A stretch of 64,000 nucleotides of DNA, taken from assembly GCA_003525905.1 (NCBI GenBank), contig DQIA01000104.1, positions 12,368 to 76,367 of the forward strand, given 5' to 3'. This DNA is from Clostridiales bacterium (GTDB taxonomy: Bacteria; Bacillota; Clostridia; Oscillospirales; Oscillospiraceae). Positions 1 to 8,749 of this stretch are shown here, piece by piece. The notes below the pieces were generated by a model that was not told the origin of the DNA, made no database searches, and saw nothing but the letters and a program-made list of their open reading frames with translations. Position 1 is the stretch's first letter. Every line of letters starts with the position of its first letter. A program made the position numbers and the translations under genes.

Positions 1-1
1 G

Positions 2-73
2 GCGCCTGCCGCGCCGCCGGAACAATCTCAACCGCTGGCGGAAACGAAAACCGGCCAGCTCACTCTATTTTGA
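2..73 (+). CDS. C-terminal end of an upstream prophage gene (partial)
   Basis: An open frame enters from the left edge and stops at a TGA at 71-73, giving a proline-rich tail that ends in GQLTLF. The stop lies just before the ribosome site of the SANT-like gene, as expected for tight prophage packing. Too little is present to name the product. The acidic-poor, hydrophobic terminus could be a protein-interaction tail, but this is a guess. Confidence 0.4.
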   Translation, partial: APAAPPEQSQPLAETKTGQLTLF

Positions 74-87
74 TGGGAGGGAACGGA

Positions 88-1272
88 ATGCGGCAGCCGC
101 CGCCTCTCGGGAGCCGGACATGGAAGCCCGAGGAAGAAGATTATTTGATGGAAAAGTGGGGGCAGATTTCTGTTCCGGCCATCGCAAAGAAACTCAATCG
201 TACTACAAACGCCGTCAAGGTCAAAGCTCAGCGTCTGGGTTTAGGCGCGGTATTGATGGCCGGCGAGTATGTCACTCTAAATCAACTCCTGCTGGCGGTG
301 AACGGAGGAAGCAGCTCCTACGGCTACAAGATGAAAAGCTGGGTCGAAAATCGCGGCTTGCCCGTCCACACAAAAAAGGTCAACCGCTGCAGCTTTCGTG
401 TGGTCTACATTGAGGAGTTCTGGGAGTGGGCCGAGCGATACCGCAGCTTCATCGACTTTTCCAAGATGGAGCCGTTGGCGCTCGGTGAGGAGCCGGGCTG
501 GGTAGCCGAGCAGCGCAAGAAAGACTTTGAGGCATACGCCATTCAGAGGAAAGACCCGTGGGGAGAGGACGAGGACTCTCGGCTGAAGATGCTGCTCAGT
601 AAGCACAGGTACTCATGGGCGGAAATTTCCGAGATGATGCATCGTTCTCACGGTGCGATCGCGCGCCGTTGCCGTGACCTCGGCATCAAGGATCGCCCCG
701 TTTCGATGGAGCTGACCGGCAAGCGTGGCACATGGACCAGCGAGGATTTTGAAATACTGGCAGACGGCATCCGCCACGGCGACAGCTACGCTGCCATAGG
801 CAAGGCGGTCGGCCGTTCCGAAAAGTGCGTCCGATCCAAGGTCTACAACGATTATCTGACCGAGAACGCCGACAAGGTGCGGGAAATGCTCGGTGATGGC
901 TCGTGGGGACACGGTGCGCCGGAAATGGACGTCCGTCATGGCTTCTATATCTCCCGCACCCGCCATCAGGTCAGGCGCGACCTATCCGCGCTGGCAACGG
1001 TCCTTCGTAAGCGCATGAACGATCTCGGCTATGATCCTTACTGGCAGCGGTTTATGTGCATGAATTGGGACGACATTGGCGGATGCTCCGCAGGGTGTAC
1101 GGATTGCGACAGCTGCACAGCATTCCGGCGTATTCAGCCTCAGTATTGCGCACGGTGCGGCGGCACCTTCTACGAGCGCAAGGAAAACCGTTTCTGCGCG
1201 GCCTGCCGCACCGCGAGGAAGAAGCAGGCCCAGCGGCACTGGTGCCGCGTGAACGGCATGAGCCGAAAATAA
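88..1272 (+). CDS. SANT/Myb-like DNA-binding protein with C-terminal Cys cluster
   Basis: Three tryptophan-anchored SANT/Myb-like repeats are visible (TWKPEEEDYL near the start, WGEDEDSRL near residue 175, TWTSEDFEIL near 235), each followed by an IA/IG...R.. helix typical of DNA recognition. The last 60 residues hold a cysteine cluster (CSAGCTDCDSC, then CARCGG...CAAC) that probably binds zinc. The start at 88 is chosen because GGGAGGG lies 6 nt upstream; frames starting at TTG 70 or ATG 73 would overlap that site. Probably a prophage transcription or recombination regulator; the role is inferred only from the domains and the early-region position. Confidence 0.7.
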   Translation: MRQPPPLGSRTWKPEEEDYLMEKWGQISVPAIAKKLNRTTNAVKVKAQRLGLGAVLMAGEYVTLNQLLLAVNGGSSSYGYKMKSWVENRGLPVHTKKVNRCSFRVVYIEEFWEWAERYRSFIDFSKMEPLALGEEPGWVAEQRKKDFEAYAIQRKDPWGEDEDSRLKMLLSKHRYSWAEISEMMHRSHGAIARRCRDLGIKDRPVSMELTGKRGTWTSEDFEILADGIRHGDSYAAIGKAVGRSEKCVRSKVYNDYLTENADKVREMLGDGSWGHGAPEMDVRHGFYISRTRHQVRRDLSALATVLRKRMNDLGYDPYWQRFMCMNWDDIGGCSAGCTDCDSCTAFRRIQPQYCARCGGTFYERKENRFCAACRTARKKQAQRHWCRVNGMSRK

Positions 1273-1322
1273 TAAACTGTCCCAGCCGAGGGGCAAAGCT
1301 CGGCATAAGAAAGGAGCATTTT

Positions 1323-2693
1323 ATGGCAGAAATCAAGTACATTCCGGTTAAAAAGCTGTGGCAGCACCCTGATAACCCCCGCAAAGATTTGGGCGATGTG
1401 ACCGAGCTGGCCGAGAGCATCAAGGTCAACGGCGTACTCCAAAACCTCACCGTTGTTCCGCTGATCGGGGAAATCACAAAGAAGTGGGACGGAGAAAGCT
1501 ACCGCGTCATCATCGGCCACCGCCGTCTTGCGGCCGCAAAGCTGGCCGGTCTGGAGGAGCTTCCCTGCGTCGTGGTCGAGATGTCGGAGCGGGAGCAGCT
1601 GAGTACGATGCTCACGGAGAATATGCAGCGGTCCGATCTGACGGTCTACGAGCAGGCGCAGGGCTTCCAGATGATGCTTGACATGGGCGATACCGTCGAG
1701 GACATCGCGGAAAAGTCCGGCTTTTCCGCCACCACTGTCCGGCGCCGTGTGAAGCTCCTGGAGCTGGATAAGGACAAATTCAAGAAGTCCGAGGAGCGCG
1801 GCGTCAGCCTTTTCGAGTACATGGAGCTGGACAAGCTGAAAAGCCCGGAGCGCAAGAATGAAATGCTCGATTTTATTGGTACCGATAATTTCAAGTACAA
1901 GCTGAAACAGGCCATCGACGCCGAAGCCGCGGACGAGCGTAGGGCTTCGTGGGTGGAGCGGTTAAGCTCCTTTGCGACGCAGGTCGCCGACAGAACCGGC
2001 TATAAGTTCGCCAGGAGCTTCTATGTCAACAGCGAAGTCAATGTAGAACGCCCGGAGGACGCAGATACCGTCGAGTATTTCTTCATCGTCGAAACGTACT
2101 ATATCACGCTGATGACCAAGGACGCACCGACCACCCTCACTCCAGAAGAGGAAGCAAAAAAGCGTGAGGAGCAGATGAATCAGGAACGAAAGAATGCTGC
2201 CGAAAAGGCGTTGTCCGAAGCAACCGCCCGCGCCTACGAGCTTCGCGCCGACTTCGTGGCTACCGTTTCCGCAGCTGCCATCAAAAAGCGCCTTGTGGAC
2301 ATCGTAGCGCTGTGGGCCTACGCCGAATACTGGGACGATACCAGTTGGCTCACCGAAGAGGAAATCGCGCAGGCTACCGGCGCCGAGACCATTGCCGAAG
2401 ATAACGAGGACGGCGAGGGCGATGCTGCATTTACGCTCCGGGCCGTGACCGACGCGATCGGCAAGACGCCTGAAAAGGCGCTCCTGCGAATGATCTATGC
2501 GCGCCTGGGCGACGGAAAGTCCGAGGGCTATTTCCGCAGCTACTGGAACAGCTACACCATGAAGCACGAGGAAAACGAGAAGCTGGACCGCATCTATGCG
2601 CTGCTCGTCAAGCTGGGCTACGAGATGTCCGACGATGAAAAGGCGCTCCAGGACGGAACACATGAGCTTTTCGAGGAGGCGACCGACGAATGA
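1323..2693 (+). CDS. ParB/RepB/Spo0J-family protein
   Basis: The N-terminal 100 residues match the ParB/Srx fold: IPVKKLWQHPDNPRKD, LAESIKVNGVLQNLTV, and the GHRRLAAAKLAGLEELPCVV box. A KorB/HTH-like segment follows (LTENMQRSDLTVYEQAQ, then FSATTVRRRVKLLEL). The C-terminal half is helical and charged with no recognised domain. Start at 1323 has AAAGGAG upstream; the frame extends further left only as a shadow. Phages use such proteins for partition of plasmid-like prophages or as DNA-binding/nuclease accessory proteins. No ParA is in view, so a classical partition role is doubtful. Confidence 0.85.
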   Translation: MAEIKYIPVKKLWQHPDNPRKDLGDVTELAESIKVNGVLQNLTVVPLIGEITKKWDGESYRVIIGHRRLAAAKLAGLEELPCVVVEMSEREQLSTMLTENMQRSDLTVYEQAQGFQMMLDMGDTVEDIAEKSGFSATTVRRRVKLLELDKDKFKKSEERGVSLFEYMELDKLKSPERKNEMLDFIGTDNFKYKLKQAIDAEAADERRASWVERLSSFATQVADRTGYKFARSFYVNSEVNVERPEDADTVEYFFIVETYYITLMTKDAPTTLTPEEEAKKREEQMNQERKNAAEKALSEATARAYELRADFVATVSAAAIKKRLVDIVALWAYAEYWDDTSWLTEEEIAQATGAETIAEDNEDGEGDAAFTLRAVTDAIGKTPEKALLRMIYARLGDGKSEGYFRSYWNSYTMKHEENEKLDRIYALLVKLGYEMSDDEKALQDGTHELFEEATDE

Positions 2694-2941
2694 GAGCATC
2701 TGCCTGCAAAGGCTGCGGCGCGGCTATCGTCTGGATCAGAACACCCGGCGGGAAGTCCATGCCGTGTGACGCCACCCCGCGCTATTACATCGAAAAGCCC
2801 CGCTCCGGCAGTAAAAAGATCGTCACGCCTAACGGCGAGGTCATTTCCTGTGAGTACACGGAAGATCCGCACAAGGCCACCGGCACCGGCTTCGCTCCCC
2901 ACTGGGGGAGCTGCCGGGCGGCAGGCAACTTCAGAAAGTGA
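2690..2941 (+). CDS. Small zinc-ribbon-like prophage protein
   Basis: 83 residues beginning with a CKGCGA knuckle, with a MPCD motif and a late Cys (WGSC) that could complete a metal site. The start overlaps the ParB stop by 4 nt (ATGA), a translational-coupling arrangement. Similar short proteins are common in clostridial prophage early regions, but no function is known to me. Confidence 0.7.
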   Translation: MRASACKGCGAAIVWIRTPGGKSMPCDATPRYYIEKPRSGSKKIVTPNGEVISCEYTEDPHKATGTGFAPHWGSCRAAGNFRK

Positions 2942-3096
2942 GGGTGGCGGTGGTATCTCTGTTTATCTTCATTCTTGTATTGCAGTGCGTGAGTCAAGAA
3001 AGGCTACCCGCCCCTACAGTGGAAGAGTTCACGTCAATGGCGCTGTGGGTGCTCTGCGACATCGAGTTATTGAAACTTGTGTTCGGGAAACGATAA
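2938..3096 (+). CDS. Very small hydrophobic protein (52 aa)
   Basis: A GTG start overlaps the previous TGA by 4 nt (GTGA). The product opens with a hydrophobic run (VVSLFIFILVLQC) that looks like a membrane anchor or signal peptide, then a short polar tail ending in LVFGKR. The stop is directly followed by the ribosome site of the next gene, which supports it as a real coupled gene. Function unknown. Confidence 0.5.
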   Translation: MRVAVVSLFIFILVLQCVSQERLPAPTVEEFTSMALWVLCDIELLKLVFGKR

Positions 3097-3107
3097 GGAG
3101 GCACAAA

Positions 3108-3308
3108 ATGCGACAGGTAATATATCAACGAGGAATATCTGGTGAAAAATATGGCATTTGGAACTGCCAGAGCAAAGAGTTTCAGTTTGGGATTTCTGAA
3201 GACACCCCTATGCTTGCCGTTGCTCGGCTTCATCAGAAAATCGGCAATGATGCGCGGAAAGGGCGTTTTGAACCGCGCCCCCTTCCACACACCAAAAAGG
3301 AGAATTGA
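3108..3308 (+). CDS. Small hypothetical prophage protein (66 aa)
   Basis: Starts at ATG 3108 with AAGGAGG ideally placed. The same frame is open upstream, but only this start has a ribosome site. The product is basic, without Cys or membrane segments (MRQVIYQRGISGEKYGIWN...). It sits directly against the next gene. Unrecognised. Confidence 0.6.
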   Translation: MRQVIYQRGISGEKYGIWNCQSKEFQFGISEDTPMLAVARLHQKIGNDARKGRFEPRPLPHTKKEN

Positions 3309-4010
3309 ATGGGAAAGTTTGAAGAACTGCTCGATTTTATCAATGAGCTGAATGAGAACGGGCGCATTCTGTACGACGATTACAGCTACCTCTTCGATTT
3401 GGCTTCTGAGCTGGGCGAAGCGGAGAATGCCCTTGGCGCAGCCAAAGTCGATATTGCCGCCTTGCTGTGGCTGAATGGCAACTGCGAATACTGCGAACAC
3501 GGGGAGAAAGAGGAATTCAGCGGCGCGAACAGGTGGCATTGTCAGCTTGGAAACGGCGTAGACTGCCGCCCCGTATGGCGCGGCGTCGTAATAAAAGACT
3601 CCCTGCTCGAGATACATAAGGCAAACCCGACTTTGCTTCGTGCAAAGCCCAGCCGCGCGGAGACTATGTTCGGGCCGAAAGAGACATGGGCTATCCCTGA
3701 TAGAGCAGAAGCCGAGGAGACCACGCTGAAGACATACAAGGGATTTCTGCTTATACGGTGCGCACAGTGCGGAGATTTGCGAGGCTTTTGTGTCAAAAAG
3801 CCTATCTCGTCTTATCGGTGTGCGGCCTGCGGTGGAGAAACGCCGCTGCACGATCTCACGTCGGCGCACATCCGCTGTAAGTGCGGGAAGAGCTTCAAGT
3901 ATCGAACGAACATCGAAGAGGACAGTATCACCTACAGCTGCCTTTCCTGCGGCGCGCCGGTCGATCTGGCCTATAACAAGAAAGCTCGCGCCTATCAGAC
4001 GGTGCGATGA
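3309..4010 (+). CDS. Cys-rich multi-zinc-ribbon prophage protein
   Basis: The N-terminal 60 residues are acidic and helical. Four Cys pairs follow: CEYCEHG near 60, CAQCGD near 155, CAACGG near 175, and CKCGKSF / CLSCGAP at the end. This suggests several rubredoxin-like knuckles. AAAAAGGAG precedes the ATG. It overlaps the next gene by ATGA. Such proteins occur next to replication or late-regulator genes in clostridial phages; function unknown. Confidence 0.7.
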   Translation: MGKFEELLDFINELNENGRILYDDYSYLFDLASELGEAENALGAAKVDIAALLWLNGNCEYCEHGEKEEFSGANRWHCQLGNGVDCRPVWRGVVIKDSLLEIHKANPTLLRAKPSRAETMFGPKETWAIPDRAEAEETTLKTYKGFLLIRCAQCGDLRGFCVKKPISSYRCAACGGETPLHDLTSAHIRCKCGKSFKYRTNIEEDSITYSCLSCGAPVDLAYNKKARAYQTVR

Positions 4011-4195
4011 TGCTCGTCATCACCGTTCATGTGAACGCTCCGGCGGGGCAGGCCATTGGCATAAAGGAGCAGATTGCTCAGGATTTGGAGCGGTACGGAG
4101 ATACCCGTGTGGTGTCGGTAGAGGTAGTGCAGCCATCATACCGGCAAATGCAGATCGGAGAGACTGTCAGCCAGCAGGGCGGCAAGAGGAAGTAA
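4007..4195 (+). CDS. Small hypothetical prophage protein (62 aa)
   Basis: Coupled to the preceding gene by a 4-nt ATGA overlap. The 62-aa product has a beta-rich start (MMLVITVHVNAPAGQAIGIK) and a polar tail. No family recognised. Confidence 0.55.
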   Translation: MMLVITVHVNAPAGQAIGIKEQIAQDLERYGDTRVVSVEVVQPSYRQMQIGETVSQQGGKRK

Positions 4196-4232
4196 GAACA
4201 GATTGGGGTGAGCTATTACGACGCTTTCGGAA

Positions 4233-4610
4233 TTGAATCAGCATTTTGAGCTGATAGAGAAACTGGCAAGGGCAAGGGAGATGCTACAGTCCTTGCGTGA
4301 TGCGGCTTGCCCCGGCGCGGCTGCCCTCACAGGTATGCCGCATACTCCCGGCATAAAGGATAAGGTCGGCGACCTCGCAGCTGAGATTGTGGATATGGAT
4401 GCGCGTGTCGGCTTTCTGGAGGAAGAGGTCAAGGCCAGCGAGGGACAGATCATGCCGTTCATTCAAGGCATCGACGATGACCAGACGCGCCTGATCTTCC
4501 GACTGCGCTTCCTGAGAGGGCTCGCATGGAAAGAGGTCGCAGCGGTCATAGGAGGCCGCAATTCGGAGGATTCGGTAAAGATGGTGTGTTACCGCTACCT
4601 CGGTAGTTAA
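4233..4610 (+). CDS. DUF1492/ArpU-like sigma-type late regulator
   Basis: About 125 residues: an N-terminal coiled coil (HFELIEKLARAREMLQSLRD), a middle coil (DMDARVGFLEEEV), and a C-terminal sigma-70 region 4-like helix-turn-helix (RLIFRLRFLRGLAWKEVAAVIG ends in YRYL). This architecture and the place just before the structural region match the DUF1492/RinA/ArpU group of phage late-gene activators. The listed start is TTG 4233. An ATT at 4215 (giving MTTLSELNQ) lies closer to the GGGGTGAG site and may be the true start. Confidence 0.75.
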   Translation: MNQHFELIEKLARAREMLQSLRDAACPGAAALTGMPHTPGIKDKVGDLAAEIVDMDARVGFLEEEVKASEGQIMPFIQGIDDDQTRLIFRLRFLRGLAWKEVAAVIGGRNSEDSVKMVCYRYLGS

Positions 4611-4699
4611 AAGCTGTTCTTCGCTGTTGCAACTCGTTTCTTGATATTCCCCGCACCATGTATTAGGATTAGACTCGTAAAATCCTACATAAGCCAGGC

Positions 4700-4721
4700 G
4701 GCCATCCCTCGTGGGGTGGCC
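4700..4721 (+). terminator. Hairpin between early regulator and symporter cassette
   Basis: GGCCATCCC and GGGGTGGCC form a 9-bp stem (one G.T) with loop TCGT. The following run (GTCATTCGTTT) is only moderately T-rich, so it may be a weak terminator. The roughly 230-base gap 4611-4840 holds no gene I can support. Confidence 0.45.
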
Positions 4722-4840
4722 GTCATTCGTTTGGGAAGGAGGTTGAGGCCTGCGCGTTACTCCTTGCGCGCCGGTCATGCGCCGGGTCCGATGTTCGCCA
4801 GCAGAGGGCAGCGGTGACATCATAAAAGGAGATTTCCAAA

Positions 4841-6223
4841 ATGTTCGGAATTGTCATTCTGGCCGTCTATGCGGTGCTGATGATCGGCGTCACGCTGATG
4901 TTCACCCGAAAGACGACCGACGCAGAGGGCTTCCATGTGGCGGACCGGCGCATCGGCTCGGCGATTGCCGCCATGAGCATCGCCGCCACTTGGATTTGGG
5001 CTCCCTCACTGTTCACTTCCTCGGAGATGGCCTATACGCGCGGCATCCCGGGGATGTTCTGGTTTACGGTACCGAATGTGCTGTGCCTGATCCTGTTTAT
5101 CCCCTTTGCAAAAAGGATCCGGGCGCAGTACCCGGAGGGCATCACCTTGACCGGCTACATGGCGGAGCGCTATCACTCCGGCAAGGTCAAGTGCGTCTAC
5201 TCCTTCCAGCTCGGCGCGCTGGCCGTTCTTTCAACGGCAGTGCAGCTGCTCGCTGGGGGAAAGACGCTGGCCCTCATTACGGGACTGCCATTCTGGAGCA
5301 TGACGCTCGCCCTGGCAGCTATCGCATATTCCTACTCCCGCTTCTCCGGGCTGAAAGCCTCCATCATCACCGATGTCGTCCAGCTGGGCATTATTCTCAT
5401 GGGTGGCGCTCTGCTGGTCGTTCTGAGCCTTCGTATGACCGGCGGTTTTGACACGGTACGGGCAGGGCTCGGTGCTGTCTCCGGAGAATATACTTCGCTC
5501 ACCTCCTCCACGGGCATTGAGGTCCTGCTGGGCTACGGTCTGCCGATGGCTGTCGGTCTGATCTCCGGCCCATTCGGGGACCAGTGCTTCTGGCAGCGAG
5601 CTTTCGCAATCAGGCGCGACCGCATCGGCAGATCGTTTTTTGCCGGTGCGTTTTTGTTTGCGCTCGTTCCGATCTGCATGGGAACGGTGGGCTTCCTTGC
5701 CGCAGGCTCCGGCTTTGTGGCCAGCGACACCGGCATGGTCAACTTTGAATTCGTTTCCTCGCTGCTTCCGACATGGGTGCTGGTCCCGTTTCTGTTTATG
5801 ATTATCTCCGGCCTGCTCTCTACAGTGGATAGCAACCTTTGCGCGGCAGCATCGCTCACGACAGACTGGCTCGGCATTGGGAAGGACACGGTGCAGACTT
5901 CGCGCCGCACCATGCTTTGCCTGCTGATCGTGGCTATCGCCATCGCCAACATTCCCGGCCTGACGGTGACATACCTGTTCCTGTTCTACGGAACGCTCCG
6001 CGCTTCGACGCTGTTGCCGACGGTCATGACGCTGCTCGGTAAGAAGCTGACGGGCAAGGGCGTTTTTGCCGGTGTGCTGACCGCGCTGTGTGTCGGGCTT
6101 CCGATCTTCGCCTACGGCAATCTCGCCGGCATTCCGGCTGTGAAAGCGGCAGGCAGTCTGACGACCGTCCTGTCCAGCGGCCTTGTCGCCGTTATCGCCT
6201 CGAGAAAGGCGGTGAGAGCATGA
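4841..6223 (+). CDS. Sodium/solute symporter (SSS) family transporter
   Basis: 460 residues with about a dozen hydrophobic helices. The N-terminus (DAEGFHVADRRIGSAIAAMSIAATWIW) is the typical SSS start, and GPFGDQCFWQRAFA and LSTVDSNLCAAASLTTDW correspond to SSS core helices. AAAGGAG lies upstream of the ATG. The stop overlaps the next start by ATGA. A full-length substrate transporter inside a prophage is unusual. Its coupling to two PP-loop and two ParB-like genes suggests that it feeds or supports whatever that cassette does. Substrate unknown. Confidence 0.9.
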   Translation: MFGIVILAVYAVLMIGVTLMFTRKTTDAEGFHVADRRIGSAIAAMSIAATWIWAPSLFTSSEMAYTRGIPGMFWFTVPNVLCLILFIPFAKRIRAQYPEGITLTGYMAERYHSGKVKCVYSFQLGALAVLSTAVQLLAGGKTLALITGLPFWSMTLALAAIAYSYSRFSGLKASIITDVVQLGIILMGGALLVVLSLRMTGGFDTVRAGLGAVSGEYTSLTSSTGIEVLLGYGLPMAVGLISGPFGDQCFWQRAFAIRRDRIGRSFFAGAFLFALVPICMGTVGFLAAGSGFVASDTGMVNFEFVSSLLPTWVLVPFLFMIISGLLSTVDSNLCAAASLTTDWLGIGKDTVQTSRRTMLCLLIVAIAIANIPGLTVTYLFLFYGTLRASTLLPTVMTLLGKKLTGKGVFAGVLTALCVGLPIFAYGNLAGIPAVKAAGSLTTVLSSGLVAVIASRKAVRA

Positions 6224-7002
6224 GTCTCGGGAGGAAGCAGAGGATCGACAACAGCGCATGGCTGGAAGCCGTTGCAACTATCGAAGAAGCCGTTTCCCGC
6301 GCAGAGCTGGACGAACTTACTGCCGCGACCGTGGCGGACATCAAGGCCGTGACGGCTGGGAAGTGCGCTGCCTACGCATGGAGCGCTGGTAAGGACAGCA
6401 TTGTCCTTGGTAAACTTTGTGAAGCGGCCGGCGTCACCGATAGTATGATCGGCGTGTGCGACCTGGAATACCCCGCCTTTGCCGCGTGGATCGAGGAGCA
6501 TAAGCCGGCAGGCTGCGAAGTCATCAACACGCATCAGGATATCGACTGGCTGGTGAAGCATCAAGAGATGCTTTTCCCCAAGGACTCCGCCGCGGCCGGA
6601 CGATGGTTTTCTATCGTGCAGCACCGAGCGCAGCGTGAATACTTCAAGGCGCACGAGCTGGACGTCATCATTCTCGGCCGCCGCCGTGCGGACGGCAATT
6701 ATGTCGGTCGCAACAGCAATATCTATACCGATGGCAAAGGTGTTACGCGATTCAGCCCGCTCGCTGCGTGGAAGCATGAGCACATCCTTGCCTATATTCA
6801 CTACCATCAGCTCCCGCTTCCGCCGATCTACGGCTGGAAGAACGGATATCTGTGCGGCACTCACCCGTGGCCCGCCCGCCAATGGACGGGCAGCATCGAG
6901 AACGGCTGGCACGAGGTCTACGATATCGACCCCGGCATCGTCCTTGCGGCGGCTGAAAAGATCGACAGCGCTCGCGCCTTCTTGAAGGGGGTGCAGGCAT
7001 GA
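6221..7002 (+). CDS. PAPS-reductase/PP-loop family protein
   Basis: 260 residues with the PP-loop ATP-binding motif YAWSAGKDSIVL near residue 50, then CDLEYPAF, HRAQREYF and GRRRADGNYVG. This pattern marks the phosphoadenosine phosphosulfate reductase/ATP-pyrophosphatase superfamily, which activates substrates by adenylation. The reductase Cys motif is not evident, so sulfate reduction itself is unlikely. The gene starts inside the symporter stop (ATGA) and its own stop overlaps the following ParB-like start. It is distinct from the DUF3440-type paralogue downstream. Confidence 0.85.
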
Positions 7003-7604
7003 AGGTCATAAAGAAGCCTCTGACCGAGCTGCGGCGACCGGATCGGAATGTCCGAATGCACACCGACAAGCAGCTGAAGGAGTTCCGCCGCTCTGTCGAA
7101 ATGTTCGGTCAGATCCGCCCCATCGTGGTCGACGAGGACGGCGTTATTCTCGCCGGCAACGGCTTGTATGAAACGCTGCTCTCCCTCGGCCGCACAGAGG
7201 CGGACTGCTATGTCGTGTCCGGACTGACTGAGGCGGAGAAGAAAAAGCTCATGCTGGCCGATAACCGCGTCTTTGACTTGGGCGTTGACGATCTGGCCGC
7301 GCTGGACGCTTTTATCCTTGAGCTGAAAGACGACCTGGACATTCCCGGCTACGAAGAGGATCTTCTCCGTGCGATGGTGATGGAGGCTGACGAAGCCAGC
7401 GACGCCCTGCTTGAGTACGGCACCATTGAGCCGGAGCAGGCTGCGGCCATCACCGAGACGCGCGAGAAATACGCCGCCCGGGAAGAAGCTGCTGCGGCGC
7501 AGGCTGAGGAAGTCGCACCCGCACAGAGCGGCACGGCGTCTTCCGCCGAGCCCGCTAAGAGGTTTATCCTCTGCCCGAAATGTGGTGAGCGGATATGGCT
7601 GTAA
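6999..7604 (+). CDS. ParB-like nuclease-fold protein with C-terminal zinc ribbon
   Basis: The N-terminal ParB fold is clear: KKPLTELRRPDRNVRMH, then FGQIRPIVVDEDGVILAGNGLYETL, and MLADNR. The canonical GHRR arginines are replaced by GNGLYE, as in ParB domains linked to phage DNA methylases. The end reads FILCPKCGERIWL, a half zinc ribbon. Overlaps of 4 nt upstream and 10 nt downstream place it in one operon with both PP-loop genes. Confidence 0.85.
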   Translation: MKVIKKPLTELRRPDRNVRMHTDKQLKEFRRSVEMFGQIRPIVVDEDGVILAGNGLYETLLSLGRTEADCYVVSGLTEAEKKKLMLADNRVFDLGVDDLAALDAFILELKDDLDIPGYEEDLLRAMVMEADEASDALLEYGTIEPEQAAAITETREKYAAREEAAAAQAEEVAPAQSGTASSAEPAKRFILCPKCGERIWL

Positions 7605-8749
7605 AGCGCATCAGCTCAGACATCGACGTTGTGACTGCGGCGCGCCAGCGGATCAAGAATGTATTTTCCAACGGCGTCCCCGTATACCTCTCGTTTTCCG
7701 GCGGCAAGGACAGCATCGTTCTCGCCGACCTGACCTATAAGCTGATCCAGGCTGGAGAGATCAATCCCTCGCAGTTGACCGTCCTTTTCGTGGACGAGGA
7801 GGCAATCTTCGATTCCATTGAAGCAACGACCAAGGCGTGGCGGAAGAAGTTCCTGCTTGCCGGCGCCAAGTTTCAATGGTGGTGCATCGAGGTCAAGCAT
7901 TTCAGCTGTCTCAATGAGCTGTCCAGCGATGAAACCTTCGTCTGCTGGGATCGACGCAAGCGCGATGTCTGGGTGCGGCAGCCGCCGCCCTTTGCCATCC
8001 GCAATCACCCGCAGCTCCGGCCAAGAATCGACAACTATCAATCCTTCCTGCCCCGCGTAACGATGGACGGCATCATGATCACCGGAGTCCGCGCGGCAGA
8101 GTCCATTCAGCGGCTCCAATACATGGCGGCACTAAATATGGGCGCAAAGGGCATCACCGGCACGAACACCATCTATCCCATCTACGACTGGAAGACGGCG
8201 GACGTCTGGCTGTACCTGCGAGACCAGCGCATCGAAGTCCCCGAGGTCTACCTGCAGATGTATCAGGTCGGCGTCAATCGGAATCAGCTGCGCGTGTCGC
8301 AGTTCTTCTCCGTTGATACCGTACCCGTGCTGGTACACCTGGGCGAATATGACCCATCTCTCATGGAGCGCGTCCTTCGGCGCGAGCCGAATGCCTACCT
8401 TGCCATGCTGTACTGGGACAGCGAAATGTTCCACCGCACCACAAGGAAGCGCCGGGAGCTGGAGGGCGAGGACACCAAGGACTACCGTGCGCTCCTGAAG
8501 GAGATGCTGTTCGTCCGCCCGGGAGACTTCTTCAACACGGAGCATAAGCGCAAGATCGCCAAGCAGTACCGCAAGATGTTCATTCAGATGGACGGAATGG
8601 CGCGGCCGCGCGACTACAAGAAAATGTACGGCGGTCTGACTGCTGGTGATCCCAAGCTCCGCACCCTGCGCGCCATCTATCAGGACATATCCTGCGCCTA
8701 TGCCGATTACGCCAAGCGCTTCCGGAAGGGAGGTGAGGCAAATGGCTGA
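7595..8749 (+). CDS. DUF3440 PAPS-reductase-like protein (IbrA-like)
   Basis: 384 residues. YLSFSGGKDSIVLADL is a PP-loop near residue 30; VDEEAIFDSIE, CWDRRKRDVWVRQPPP, ITGVRAAESIQRL and YPIYDWKTADVW follow, and the C-terminal half matches DUF3440. Proteins of this type (IbrA in E. coli) are paired with ParB-like IbrB, exactly as here. It probably adenylates a substrate; whether sulfur chemistry on nucleic acid is involved is inference. It overlaps the IbrB-like gene by 8 nt. Confidence 0.88.
   Translation: MAVKRISSDIDVVTAARQRIKNVFSNGVPVYLSFSGGKDSIVLADLTYKLIQAGEINPSQLTVLFVDEEAIFDSIEATTKAWRKKFLLAGAKFQWWCIEVKHFSCLNELSSDETFVCWDRRKRDVWVRQPPPFAIRNHPQLRPRIDNYQSFLPRVTMDGIMITGVRAAESIQRLQYMAALNMGAKGITGTNTIYPIYDWKTADVWLYLRDQRIEVPEVYLQMYQVGVNRNQLRVSQFFSVDTVPVLVHLGEYDPSLMERVLRREPNAYLAMLYWDSEMFHRTTRKRRELEGEDTKDYRALLKEMLFVRPGDFFNTEHKRKIAKQYRKMFIQMDGMARPRDYKKMYGGLTAGDPKLRTLRAIYQDISCAYADYAKRFRKGGEANG

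Noticed and set aside
1323-2693. The ParB-like protein as evidence of a plasmid-type prophage
   Set aside because: No ParA and no parS-like repeats were found nearby, and the structural genes run directly into chromosomal tRNA and ribosomal genes.
2766-3107. Longer version of the 66-aa gene starting at 2766
   Set aside because: It would lie on top of two coupled genes in another frame; the only ribosome site in this frame is before 3108.
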